A DNA stretch of 64,000 nucleotides from Gangjinia marincola (lineage in GTDB: Bacteria > Bacteroidota > Bacteroidia > Flavobacteriales > Flavobacteriaceae), in assembly GCF_039523415.1 (NCBI RefSeq), contig NZ_BAAAFG010000016.1:62001-126000 (forward strand). The letters run 5' to 3'. Of this stretch, positions 8,204 to 17,051 are shown piece after piece. The translations under genes and the position numbers were made by a program. Each line of letters opens with the position of its first letter. Within the stretch, counting starts at the first letter, position 1. The notes beneath the pieces were generated by a model. The model did not search any database, was not told where the DNA came from, and saw only the letters and a list, made by a program, of their open reading frames with translations.

Positions 8204-9380
8204 AGATTTTCTTAGGTATCAAGCGCAAACCACGCCACATCCATTGGGCATGGAAATTTCGCATGCCAAAGGATCCTATATATATACTACTGATGGAAGA
8301 AAACATCTGGATTTTGTCGCAGGTGTTTCTGCCTGCACCTTAGGTCATAGCCACCCTGCCATCGTAAATGCGGTACAGGAACAATCTAAAAAATACATGC
8401 ATGTGATGGTGTACGGCGAATATGCGCAAAGCCCGGCCGTATCGCTTTGCAAGCTTCTTGCAAAGCAGCTCCCCGCATCTTTAGAAAAGACCTACTTGGT
8501 CAATAGCGGTACTGAAGCCATCGACGGAGCCATGAAACTCGCCCGTAGAGTGACGGGGAGATCGCAGATTTTATCTGCGTATACGGCCTACCATGGCAAT
8601 ACATATGGCGCCCTGAGTTTAATGACCTATGAAGAGCGCTTAATACCATTTAAACCACTGGTAGGAGACATCGATCACATCTTCTTTAATGAAGAAAAGT
8701 GCATCCATAAAATCACCACGAAAACAGCCGCTGTGGTGTTAGAGACTATTCAGGGAGGCGCAGGATTTATTATGCCGCTTCCGGGATACCTAAAAGCTAT
8801 CAAAAAACGATGTAAAGAGGTTGGAGCTTTATTGATTTTGGACGAAATTCAACCCGGTTTTGGTCGCACCGGAAAACTCTTCGGCTTTGAGCATGAACAA
8901 GTTATACCAGACATACTAGTGATGGGTAAAGGTATGGGTGGAGGACTTCCGATTGGTGCATTTACTGCATCTTCAGCACATATGGACATGTTAAGTGATC
9001 AACCCAAATTAGGCCACATTACAACGTTTGGGGGCAATCCCGTGATTGCTTCAGCAGCCTTGGCAACCTTGAACGAATTAATCACTTCAGACCTTATAGA
9101 AAAAACGCTTGAGAAAGAGAAATTGATTCGGTCACTCCTCATTCACCCGCTAATTGAAGAGATAAGAGGTCGTGGTTTAATGCTGGCTGTCATGACAAAA
9201 GAGGCTGAAATTACCACTAGCGTCATAATGCGCTGCAAAGAACGCGGACTTATTCTTTTTTGGTTACTCTTTGAACCACGCGCTATTCGCATTACGCCAC
9301 CATTGACCGTTTCACAGGAAGAAATTAGAGAAGGCTGTGGCATTATTCTTGAAATATTAGAAGAAATTAATGCTAATTGA
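8196..9380 (+). CDS. Class III pyridoxal-phosphate aminotransferase
   Basis: This fold-type I PLP enzyme of about 394 aa belongs to the acetylornithine/4-aminobutyrate aminotransferase group. Markers are VNSGTEAIDGAMKLAR, the Asp of LILDEIQPGFGRTGKLF, and the Schiff-base lysine in VMGKGMGGGLPIGAF. The substrate cannot be decided from sequence. The start is the ATG at 8196, inside the ATGAATAA overlap with the OstA-like gene. An upstream GTG in the same frame (8157) would add 13 residues of unlikely sequence. It is the second gene of a two-gene unit. Confidence 0.9.
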   Translation: MNKDFLRYQAQTTPHPLGMEISHAKGSYIYTTDGRKHLDFVAGVSACTLGHSHPAIVNAVQEQSKKYMHVMVYGEYAQSPAVSLCKLLAKQLPASLEKTYLVNSGTEAIDGAMKLARRVTGRSQILSAYTAYHGNTYGALSLMTYEERLIPFKPLVGDIDHIFFNEEKCIHKITTKTAAVVLETIQGGAGFIMPLPGYLKAIKKRCKEVGALLILDEIQPGFGRTGKLFGFEHEQVIPDILVMGKGMGGGLPIGAFTASSAHMDMLSDQPKLGHITTFGGNPVIASAALATLNELITSDLIEKTLEKEKLIRSLLIHPLIEEIRGRGLMLAVMTKEAEITTSVIMRCKERGLILFWLLFEPRAIRITPPLTVSQEEIREGCGIILEILEEINAN

Positions 9381-9510
9381 ACAACGTATAAACCTTTAGA
9401 CACGCCTGATCAACGCGAATGTTAATTAATTTGTTAAAAACATAACCCCAGTCTAGCAGTCTCGCCTTTGATCATTCCTAACTTTATACAAGAACTTAAC
9501 ACGTGTGCCT

Positions 9511-10902
9511 ATGTACCCAGCTCATAACGAAGATGGCAATTTTGCGCTTACCAGGTTTGAGTCCATGTTAAAAACAAATGATGTACTATTCTTTGATTCT
9601 GAAGAATTTGAAAACATCGTGAATCATTACCTTGAAAATGGTAAGGTCAACTTAGCTAAAAAAGCCATAAAGCTAGGTTTGGCACAACATCCTACATCTA
9701 CTACTCTTAAGTTGTTTCAAATTGAGGTTTTCATTTTTGAAAACTATTTTGAAAAAGCAGATGAACTACTTAATGAGCTATACACGTTAGAACCATATAA
9801 CGAAGAAATATATATTCAAAAGGCAAATATCTACTCTAAACAAGATAAACATCAAAAGGCGATTGAGATGTTGGAGCGCGCTTTAGAATATACCCCAGAC
9901 AAAGCTGATGTATATTCATTGCTTGGTATGGAATATTTATTTTTAGACAATTTTGAAGAGGCCAAAACGCATTTTATGCGTTGTCTAGAGCATAATGAGG
10001 AAGATTACTCGGCGCTGTATAATATTATCTATTGCTTTGATTTTCTAGATCAACAAGAAGAAGCCATTGATTACCTCAATATATTTTTAAATAAGAATCC
10101 CTATTGCGAAGTGGCCTGGCACCAATTAGGCAAGCAATATTTTGACGCTAAACTTTACGAAAAAGCACTCACCTCTTTTGATTTTGCTATCATAAGTGAC
10201 GATCAATTTATTGGAGCTTACTTAGAAAAAGGAAAAGTATTAGAAAAGCTTAAACGGTACAACGAAGCCATTGAGAATTATCGCATTACACTAGAACTCG
10301 ATGACCCAACATCATTCGCTTATTTACGCATTGGGAAATGTTTTGAAGCGCTTGGAGAAGATGACCTGGCACTTAAGCATTATAAAAAAACAGTTCATGA
10401 AGACCCGCTGCTAGACAAAGGCTGGATTTCAATTAGCGACTATTACATCAAAAAATCTGACTTCCAAAAAGCACTCTACTATATTAATAAAGCAGTAGAT
10501 ATAGATGAAAATAACGTACTCTACTGGAAACGGTATGCAAAAATAAATCATCGCCTGAACTTTCTTGAAGAGGCAGAACGAGGCTATCGCAAATCTTTAG
10601 AACTAGGAAACTACGAGTTAGAAACTTGGGTGACACGCTGCGATATTCTACTTAAATTGGGAGAATACGAAGCGGCACTGACCAATTGTTTACAGGCAGA
10701 AGAGTTTCACCCTGAAGCAGCAGAAATTATGTATCGCATGGCAGGCATCTATTTTAAACTTAATGACGGCGATAAAGGCTACTACTACTTAAAAAATGCC
10801 TTAAAAATAGATCCCGAATATGCCATCTTAATGGATGAGCTTTTTCCTTATGTATTTACCCGCAAGAGTGTGTTAGATTTGGTAAAAGTCTACCAAAAAT
10901 AA
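9511..10902 (+). CDS. Tetratricopeptide-repeat protein
   Basis: A 463-residue protein made almost wholly of TPR helical repeats, for example AIEMLERALEYTPDKADVYS, EEAKTHFMRCLEHNEED, ALTSFDFAIISDDQFIGAY, AIENYRITLELDD, ALKHYKKTVHEDP and ALYYINKAVDIDENN. There is no signal peptide or membrane segment, so it is probably cytoplasmic and a protein-interaction scaffold. GTG at 9505 is an alternative start two codons upstream. It is common in Flavobacteriaceae, but I know no specific role. Confidence 0.85.
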   Translation: MYPAHNEDGNFALTRFESMLKTNDVLFFDSEEFENIVNHYLENGKVNLAKKAIKLGLAQHPTSTTLKLFQIEVFIFENYFEKADELLNELYTLEPYNEEIYIQKANIYSKQDKHQKAIEMLERALEYTPDKADVYSLLGMEYLFLDNFEEAKTHFMRCLEHNEEDYSALYNIIYCFDFLDQQEEAIDYLNIFLNKNPYCEVAWHQLGKQYFDAKLYEKALTSFDFAIISDDQFIGAYLEKGKVLEKLKRYNEAIENYRITLELDDPTSFAYLRIGKCFEALGEDDLALKHYKKTVHEDPLLDKGWISISDYYIKKSDFQKALYYINKAVDIDENNVLYWKRYAKINHRLNFLEEAERGYRKSLELGNYELETWVTRCDILLKLGEYEAALTNCLQAEEFHPEAAEIMYRMAGIYFKLNDGDKGYYYLKNALKIDPEYAILMDELFPYVFTRKSVLDLVKVYQK

Positions 10903-10989
10903 TCTTCCACGTGTACTTACTTCATATTATGGTCTGATTGAGTTACGATTTGATCCTAATCCTTATTACTTTTACGCCAAATTTTAGGC

Positions 10990-11928
10990 ATGTCAAGAAA
11001 CTTAAAGGATTACGCTGTTATTACACTTAAAGGTATGGCCATGGGAGCAGCAGATGTTATTCCGGGTGTTTCAGGCGGGACAATCGCCTTTATCTCTGGC
11101 ATTTATGAAGAACTAATTACCACCATTAGTGGTGTAGATGTAAAACTGCTCACTACATGGAAAGAAAAGGGGTTGAACACGATGTGGAAGGAACTCAACG
11201 GCAACTTTATCCTAGCGCTTTTCTTGGGTATTGGCATTAGCGTTCTTTCTCTTTTAAACCTTGCCAATTATCTGTTAGAAGAGCATCCCATTTTGGTATG
11301 GGCATTTTTCTTTGGACTAGTACTGGCCAGTATTTGGTACATTGGCAGTCAAATCAAAAACGTTAAGCCGCTTACATTTCTGGTGATGATTATCGCCGCC
11401 CTAATCGCGTATGGGATCACAACCTTACCTCCCTTAGGCGGAACCGATAATCTCTTTTTCTTAGCCTTAGCCGGATCATTTGCAGTGTGTGCTATGATAT
11501 TACCGGGGATTTCAGGAGCTTTTATTTTGGTATTATTAGGCGCCTATAAAACAATAAGTGAGGCGGTAGATGAAGCAAATTATAAGATCATTGCTGCGGT
11601 AATGACAGGTGCTATCGTAGGTTTGCTCACCTTTAGCCGAATCTTACGCTGGCTATTCAAAAACTTTCAAAATTTAACCCTGGCAGGTCTAACCGGATTC
11701 ATCGCCGGTTCGCTGATAAAGATTTGGCCCTGGAAGAACGTATTGCAAACCAGGCAGCTAAAAGATAAGATCATTACTGTAAAAGATGAACCTTATCTTC
11801 CCTCTTGGAGTAATGAACAGGATAATGTTCTTTTTGCCGTGCTACTTATGCTTACAGGATTCTTTTTAATTATTATCTTAGAGCGCATCGCAAAAAAACA
11901 GCCCTTTACATCAAATGCAACAGACTAG
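10990..11928 (+). CDS. DUF368 membrane protein (PopT-type polyprenyl-phosphate transporter)
   Basis: A polytopic inner-membrane protein of 312 aa with the DUF368 signatures GMAMGAADVIPGVSGGTIAF near the N-terminus and a second, inverted-like MILPGISGAFILVLLG at mid-protein, followed by GFIAGSLIKIWPWK. DUF368 proteins (PopT) have been reported as transporters that recycle undecaprenyl phosphate across the membrane for cell-wall and glycan synthesis. The gene overlaps the next, a paralogue, by 14 bp. Confidence 0.88.
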   Translation: MSRNLKDYAVITLKGMAMGAADVIPGVSGGTIAFISGIYEELITTISGVDVKLLTTWKEKGLNTMWKELNGNFILALFLGIGISVLSLLNLANYLLEEHPILVWAFFFGLVLASIWYIGSQIKNVKPLTFLVMIIAALIAYGITTLPPLGGTDNLFFLALAGSFAVCAMILPGISGAFILVLLGAYKTISEAVDEANYKIIAAVMTGAIVGLLTFSRILRWLFKNFQNLTLAGLTGFIAGSLIKIWPWKNVLQTRQLKDKIITVKDEPYLPSWSNEQDNVLFAVLLMLTGFFLIIILERIAKKQPFTSNATD

Positions 11929-12940
11929 AACCTTTACTGATCGCTTCTTTTTAGTTCTAAAAGGACTATTTATGGGAGCTGCCAATAAAGTTCCCGGGGT
12001 TTCTGGTGGTGTAGTTGCTTTTGTCGTTGGTTTTTATGAGGAATTCATTTTCTCATTGCAACGCTTTAATGGTAAAGCGCTACTGCTACTGGTAAACCTT
12101 AGGTTTAAAAGCTTCTATCAATATGTAAATGGTTCGTTCTTAAGTCCGTTGTTGCTGGGAATGATCATTAGTTATTTTTCAGTATCGCTTTTGATCGACT
12201 GGCTTTTGATTCATTATGAGACCATGGTTTGGGCTGCGTTCTTTGGAATGATCATTGGCTCCGTATACTACATTGCCAAAAATTTTGAAGGTTGGAACCG
12301 CAAATATTTGCTGCTGGCGTTTTTGGGAGTGGCTTTTGGTATTTTTATTAGCTTACTTAAGCCCGCAACCGAAAATGACAATTTATGGTTTGTCTTTTTT
12401 TGTGGTATGATCAGCGTTTCTGGAATGACCCTACCGGGCTTATCGGGATCGTTTATTCTAATACTCATCGGGAATTATGTCTTATTACTGGTGGACTCTG
12501 TAAACGCAATTACACTCACCATAGCAGATCTAATCCAAGGTGATTTATCATTTTTAGACAATGATGAACGTGTACAAATGCTCAAAGTGTTTGCCAGTTT
12601 TCTTGCTGGTTCAATTGCAGGATTGATTACGCTTTCTAATGTGTTAACCTATTTATTAAAACATTTTAAAAACAGTGTATTTTCAATTATAACGGGGTTC
12701 ATCGCCGGTTCATTAGGCGTGGTTTGGCCGTGGAAAAACAAGGTGTACAAATTAAACGACCAAGGAGAACTCATTTACGATCTTAATAACAACCCTATAC
12801 TGGATCAATATGAACGATATTGGCCATCCTTATCAGATTCTTCTACGTGGATTGCAATTTTCTTCATATTTTTAGGAATTATTATCGTACTTGCATTAGA
12901 GTGGTACGGCAAAAGAACGGTTAAGACTACACATGAATAA
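11915..12940 (+). CDS. DUF368 membrane protein, second tandem paralogue
   Basis: This 341-residue polytopic protein shows the same signatures as its upstream neighbour: MGAANKVPGVSGGVVAF, MTLPGLSGSFILILIG and GFIAGSLGVVWPWK. The differences are clear, notably NKVPG where the first copy has DVIPG, so this is an old duplication. It starts inside the 3' end of copy one and ends with an ATGAATAA overlap into aroE, giving a tightly coupled three-gene operon. A heterodimer of the two or different lipid carriers are both possible. Confidence 0.85.
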   Translation: MQQTRTFTDRFFLVLKGLFMGAANKVPGVSGGVVAFVVGFYEEFIFSLQRFNGKALLLLVNLRFKSFYQYVNGSFLSPLLLGMIISYFSVSLLIDWLLIHYETMVWAAFFGMIIGSVYYIAKNFEGWNRKYLLLAFLGVAFGIFISLLKPATENDNLWFVFFCGMISVSGMTLPGLSGSFILILIGNYVLLLVDSVNAITLTIADLIQGDLSFLDNDERVQMLKVFASFLAGSIAGLITLSNVLTYLLKHFKNSVFSIITGFIAGSLGVVWPWKNKVYKLNDQGELIYDLNNNPILDQYERYWPSLSDSSTWIAIFFIFLGIIIVLALEWYGKRTVKTTHE

Positions 12941-13664
12941 ATACGGATTAATTGGGAAAGATGTTTCCTATTCTTATTCAAAACAACACTTTGAGCAAAA
13001 ATTTACTGCTGAAGATATCAAGGCGACCTACCAAAACTTTGACATCAGTGATATTGGCGGTGTGCAACAAATATTTAATATCGAAACTGATCTAAAAGGA
13101 TTAAATGTAACTATTCCCTATAAGGAAAAGATCATTCCGTTTTTAGATGAGTTAGATGAAACCGCACAAAAAATTGGCGCTGTAAACACTATTAAATTAT
13201 TACCCGGCGGAAAACGAATTGGATACAACACCGATGCTTTTGGATTTATCAAATCAATTTTTCCGTTACTTAGAAATCAACACACCAATGCCTTAGTATT
13301 AGGCACCGGTGGTGCTTCAAAAGCCATTATGCATTGTCTAAATAGTTTAGGCATTCAAGGCAAACAGGTTTCGCGAACGCCCGAAGCTCACCAATGTAGC
13401 TACGACCAGTTGGATGAAAAGATCATGACCTCGCATTATCTCATCATCAACTGTACGCCTTTAGGTACAGCTCCTAATACAGGACAGTGCCCTGATATAC
13501 CCTACAAGTTCATTTCACACAAGCATTTTTTGTTCGATTTAATTTACAATCCGCCGATTACCAAATTTTTGGCCTTAGGTAAACAGCTAGGAGCGCAAAT
13601 TTCAAATGGTCAAAAAATGTTAGAGTTTCAAGCTGAGCAATCCTGGGATATCTGGAATAGCTAG
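12933..13664 (+). CDS. aroE: Shikimate dehydrogenase
   Basis: AroE reduces 3-dehydroshikimate to shikimate with NADPH in the aromatic amino acid pathway. The 243-residue protein has the substrate-binding start (GLIGKDVSYSYSKQHF), the catalytic lysine motif LNVTIPYKEKI, IGAVNTI, the asparagine and aspartate of GYNTDAFGF, the dinucleotide loop VLGTGGASKAI and the terminal NGQKMLEFQAEQSWDIW. It is slightly shorter than many AroE proteins (about 270 aa) but shows every core motif. It overlaps the upstream DUF368 gene by 8 bp. Confidence 0.93.
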   Translation: MNKYGLIGKDVSYSYSKQHFEQKFTAEDIKATYQNFDISDIGGVQQIFNIETDLKGLNVTIPYKEKIIPFLDELDETAQKIGAVNTIKLLPGGKRIGYNTDAFGFIKSIFPLLRNQHTNALVLGTGGASKAIMHCLNSLGIQGKQVSRTPEAHQCSYDQLDEKIMTSHYLIINCTPLGTAPNTGQCPDIPYKFISHKHFLFDLIYNPPITKFLALGKQLGAQISNGQKMLEFQAEQSWDIWNS

Positions 13665-13777
13665 TTTGTTCTGATACATTTTGTCTAGAAACCTCTAAAA
13701 TTCTTGTCAGCTAGCGTAGTTGTTAGTATCTTTCATAGTTCAAAGCAAGATGAACTAGCACCTAAACATTGAAAGAG

Positions 13778-15979
13778 ATGTCTGACAACGAAAAGAACAC
13801 CCCAAAAAGCGTAGAAAAAGCAACTGAACACAAAGATTCCTCAACAGAGCAACACGAGGATCAACTTGAAAGAGCTATAGTAGAAGAGTCTGATTCAGCT
13901 TCAGTTGAACCTGCCTCACCCATTGTGGATGTTGATGATGAGCCTTCAGCTCCTGCTAAAGAACCAGAAGTTTCTACCCCCGCAGCTAAGCTTCCGAAGA
14001 AAACAAAAAAAACTACTCCACCGGCCGATGAACATGAGGATGCAGTCACCTCTATTGTTGATGAAAAAGAAGCTGTGGAGAAAAAATCTACTACACCAAC
14101 CACAACTGTAGATGAAGAGGAAGAGCCGCTTGCACAGGCCGTTGTAGCAGAATCGAAAAAACAAGACAGCGCTCAAGATGAGATTGATGATGCAAATGCA
14201 GAAGATGGTGAAGATGAGACCGCTAACCAACGTCATGATATTCAAAAAAAGGATTATCATGCCATGGATCAAGAAGAATTGGTCAAAGAATTAAATAGCC
14301 TGGTTAAAAATCATTCTATACAATCCATCAAAGAACATGTTGATGAAATTAAGGCTGAGTTTACCGCAAAATACAATGAAGAACTAGAACAAAAGAAGGA
14401 GGATTTTCTTGAAGATGGTGGGAATATCATTGACTTTTACTACGTTTCTACCACTAAAAAGAATTTTGATGCGGCTTATCGTGAATATAGAAATAAGCGC
14501 AACGAATACTACAATAATCTAAAGAACAGACTGCAGGATAACCTAAAAAACAGAGAAGAAATCATTGAGGAGCTTAAAGGGTTAATAGGTGCGGGTAGTG
14601 ACATGCGTGAAAATTTTAATCAATTTAAGGCATTACAAGAACGTTGGAGAAATGCAGGACCTATCCCAAGAGATAAATACAATTTAGTATGGAATACCTA
14701 CCACCACCATGTTGAGCATTTTTATGACTTCTTGCATCTGGATCGTGAATTTAGAGATCTGGACTTTAAGCACAATTTAGAAGAAAAATTAAAGATCATT
14801 GAGCGCGCTGAAGCTTTAGCAGAACAAGCAGATGTGAATAAGGCCTTTAGAGAACTACAGCATCTGCACAAGATTTGGAAAGAAGAACTTGGACCGGTTG
14901 AAAAAGAAAAGCGTGATGAAATTTGGGAGCAATTTAGTGCGGCTACCAAAAAAATCCACGAAAAACGACAGGCTAACTTTGCTGAAATGGAGAAAGACTT
15001 TGAGAAAAATCTTGAGGTCAAAAAAGAAATCATTCGGCAAATTGAAGAGATTGCAAATAAAGAAATCACCTCTCATAAAATGGTGCAACAGCACATTACA
15101 CAAGTGGAACAACTTCGCGAAATGTTCTTTAAAGCAGGTAAAGTTCCTAGAAATGTAAACGAACAAACCTGGGCGGAGTTTAAAGAAACCGTGCGAAGGT
15201 TCAACCGTAACAAAAATGCATTTTATAAGAAATTAAAAAAAGAACAGTTTGCCAACTTAGAGAAAAAGCGCGATCTCATTAAAATTGCTAATGATAATAA
15301 AGATAGCGATGACTTTAAGGTGGTTACTCCGCTCATGAAGAAAATACAGCAGGACTGGAAAAATATTGGCCATGTACCTCGCCGTGATAGCGATAAAATC
15401 TGGAAAGAATTTAAAGCGGCTTGTAATTATTACTTTGACCGATTACACAAACAACGTAATGAAGAGAACAAGGGCGAAATGGAGTCATACGACGCAAAAA
15501 AAGCGTTATTGGATAAATTAAAAGCTTTAGAGATTAAAGATGTTGAAAAGGGATTGGCACAGGTAAAAGAACTCATTACTGCTTGGAGAAAAGAAGGTCG
15601 TGTACCCAGACATAAAAGTTACATAGAAGGAAAATTCAACAAAGCCCTGGATCATGTATTTGAGCAGCTTAAGCTTTCAAAAACTGAGGCTGAAATGCTT
15701 AAATACGAGAATCGTCTTGATCGCATGGACACTTCACAAGGATCATATGACATGAGTAAAGAGGTTTCATTTATAAAAAAGAAAATTAGTGAAGCGACTG
15801 GAGAATTGAGACAGTTAGAAAACAATATGGCATTTTTCTCTAATGCAGGTGAGAATAATCCACTATTCAAAGAGGCGAATAAAAATTTAGAACGCCACAG
15901 GCAGCAGCTCAAGACCTGGAAGGCCAAGCTTAGAAAATTGAATCAGGTAAAGCATGCGGCTAGTAAAGAGGAAGAGTAA
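13778..15979 (+). CDS. DUF349-repeat protein
   Basis: About 733 residues. The first ~150 are low-complexity and acidic (E, D, T, P-rich). The rest is coiled-coil-like helix with at least five DUF349 repeats, each built round a W..AG.vPR core: ERWRNAGPIPRDKYN, KIWKEELGPVEKEK, MFFKAGKVPRNVNEQTW, QDWKNIGHVPRRDSDKIW and AWRKEGRVPRHKS. There is no signal peptide. The function is unknown. I prefer the ATG at 13778 (MSDNEKN); a TTG at 13769 is also in frame. Confidence 0.85.
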   Translation: MSDNEKNTPKSVEKATEHKDSSTEQHEDQLERAIVEESDSASVEPASPIVDVDDEPSAPAKEPEVSTPAAKLPKKTKKTTPPADEHEDAVTSIVDEKEAVEKKSTTPTTTVDEEEEPLAQAVVAESKKQDSAQDEIDDANAEDGEDETANQRHDIQKKDYHAMDQEELVKELNSLVKNHSIQSIKEHVDEIKAEFTAKYNEELEQKKEDFLEDGGNIIDFYYVSTTKKNFDAAYREYRNKRNEYYNNLKNRLQDNLKNREEIIEELKGLIGAGSDMRENFNQFKALQERWRNAGPIPRDKYNLVWNTYHHHVEHFYDFLHLDREFRDLDFKHNLEEKLKIIERAEALAEQADVNKAFRELQHLHKIWKEELGPVEKEKRDEIWEQFSAATKKIHEKRQANFAEMEKDFEKNLEVKKEIIRQIEEIANKEITSHKMVQQHITQVEQLREMFFKAGKVPRNVNEQTWAEFKETVRRFNRNKNAFYKKLKKEQFANLEKKRDLIKIANDNKDSDDFKVVTPLMKKIQQDWKNIGHVPRRDSDKIWKEFKAACNYYFDRLHKQRNEENKGEMESYDAKKALLDKLKALEIKDVEKGLAQVKELITAWRKEGRVPRHKSYIEGKFNKALDHVFEQLKLSKTEAEMLKYENRLDRMDTSQGSYDMSKEVSFIKKKISEATGELRQLENNMAFFSNAGENNPLFKEANKNLERHRQQLKTWKAKLRKLNQVKHAASKEEE

Positions 15980-16295
15980 ATGATTTGGACCGCTCTCCTT
16001 TTCATTGCTATGGGTATCGCTATCAAATATGGTAAAATGTATTTTTTGATAGCTGGATATAATACCACGTCCAAAGAGAAAAGAAAACACTATGATATTA
16101 AGGGGAATGCAGCTGTTTTGGCAATACTATGTTTGCTATAGCTGCGTTGTTATTATAGGGTATTTCGCCGCAGACTGGTTAGCAATTCCCAGAATTGAAA
16201 AACTTTCCATGTATGGTGCATTAATAATAGGTATTCCTTACTTGCTCATAAGAACGAACTCAGATAAATTTAAAAAAGACACCCAAAAAAACTAG
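15980..16295 (+). pseudogene. DUF3784-like small membrane protein, broken by two frameshifts
   Basis: ATG at 15980 directly follows the DUF349 stop and reads MIWTALLFIAMGIAIKYGKM, then IAGYNTTSKEKRKHYDIKG, the N-terminal half of a DUF3784-type membrane protein, before stopping at TAG (16139-16141). A second frame over about 16117-16145 supplies FGNTMFAIAAL. A third, from about 16146, supplies VVIIGYFAADWLAIP, then GIPYLLIRTNSDKFK to the stop at 16295. The three pieces read as one ~105-residue protein with two single-base losses, one in a T run at 16116-16119. Real decay and sequencing error cannot be separated here. Confidence 0.6.
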
Positions 16296-16296
16296 C

Positions 16297-16938
16297 CTAA
16301 CTTTTATTCAATACATTCTTCTTGAAATGCTCATAATTAAGCTCTAAATCAGTGAGCGATATATATCCTTTAGCTATTGCATAGTACTTGTCATTATGTT
16401 TGAGCACCAACGTAGGAAATCCTGAAACACCAAGGCTAGCTGCAAATTTAAAATCTGCTTCTGCTGCCTCACGGTATTCTTTTTGGTTCATTTTTATCAA
16501 AGCTTCTTCCCTATCCAAACCAAACGACGCCAGCAAATCTGCATAGGCGTCCAAATCTTTAGGTTTAATGCCGGTATCATAGATTGAGTTTTGCAAAGCT
16601 GCTGCAAAAGCTATCTGGGCTTCGGGTTGTTCCTGTTTTAAAATAGACATCGCAATTGCTGAGGGGATTGAAGTAAAAATTGCAGTCCCTTCTGCTAGAA
16701 TTCCGTTTAAAAATCCTTCGCCAAATTTGACTCCGGTTCTATCTTCTACTACTTTATATGCTTCGGAGATGTAGCCTGCTACTTCGCCTATGGGGCCAAT
16801 TCTATTGCCGGTTATCATTCCGCCAGAAATTACTTCAGCCTTAAAATCATCCTTATGTGTCTTACAAAATTCTTGTATGACCGGCGAAAAGCCATAGCAC
16901 CACCCGCACAACGCATCATAGATATAATATAACCTCAT
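16297..16938 (-). CDS. DsbA-family thioredoxin-fold protein (FrnE-like)
   Basis: 213 aa with a thioredoxin-type CGWC motif close to the N-terminus (YIYDALCGWCYGFSP), then the long helical insertion of the DsbA family and the cis-proline loop region GVSGFPTLVL. There is no signal peptide, so this is probably a cytoplasmic FrnE/2-hydroxychromene isomerase-like oxidoreductase rather than a periplasmic disulphide catalyst. The substrate is unknown. It lies alone and convergent with the DUF3784 remnant. Confidence 0.85.
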   Translation of the reverse strand: MRLYYIYDALCGWCYGFSPVIQEFCKTHKDDFKAEVISGGMITGNRIGPIGEVAGYISEAYKVVEDRTGVKFGEGFLNGILAEGTAIFTSIPSAIAMSILKQEQPEAQIAFAAALQNSIYDTGIKPKDLDAYADLLASFGLDREEALIKMNQKEYREAAEADFKFAASLGVSGFPTLVLKHNDKYYAIAKGYISLTDLELNYEHFKKNVLNKS

Positions 16939-17051
16939 TTTTTTTACAAGAAAGATACAAGAATGATCAAATAATGGCAGTCTTTAAACATTTTCTTGGC
17001 AAAGGATTAACGCCAACCAACACAAATCTTAAGTAATTTGAAATAAAAAAC

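Noticed and set aside
13946..14272. Opposite-strand frame within the DUF349 N-terminal region
   Set aside because: The host gene is acidic and low in complexity, which produces long Ser/Phe-rich antisense frames by codon bias.
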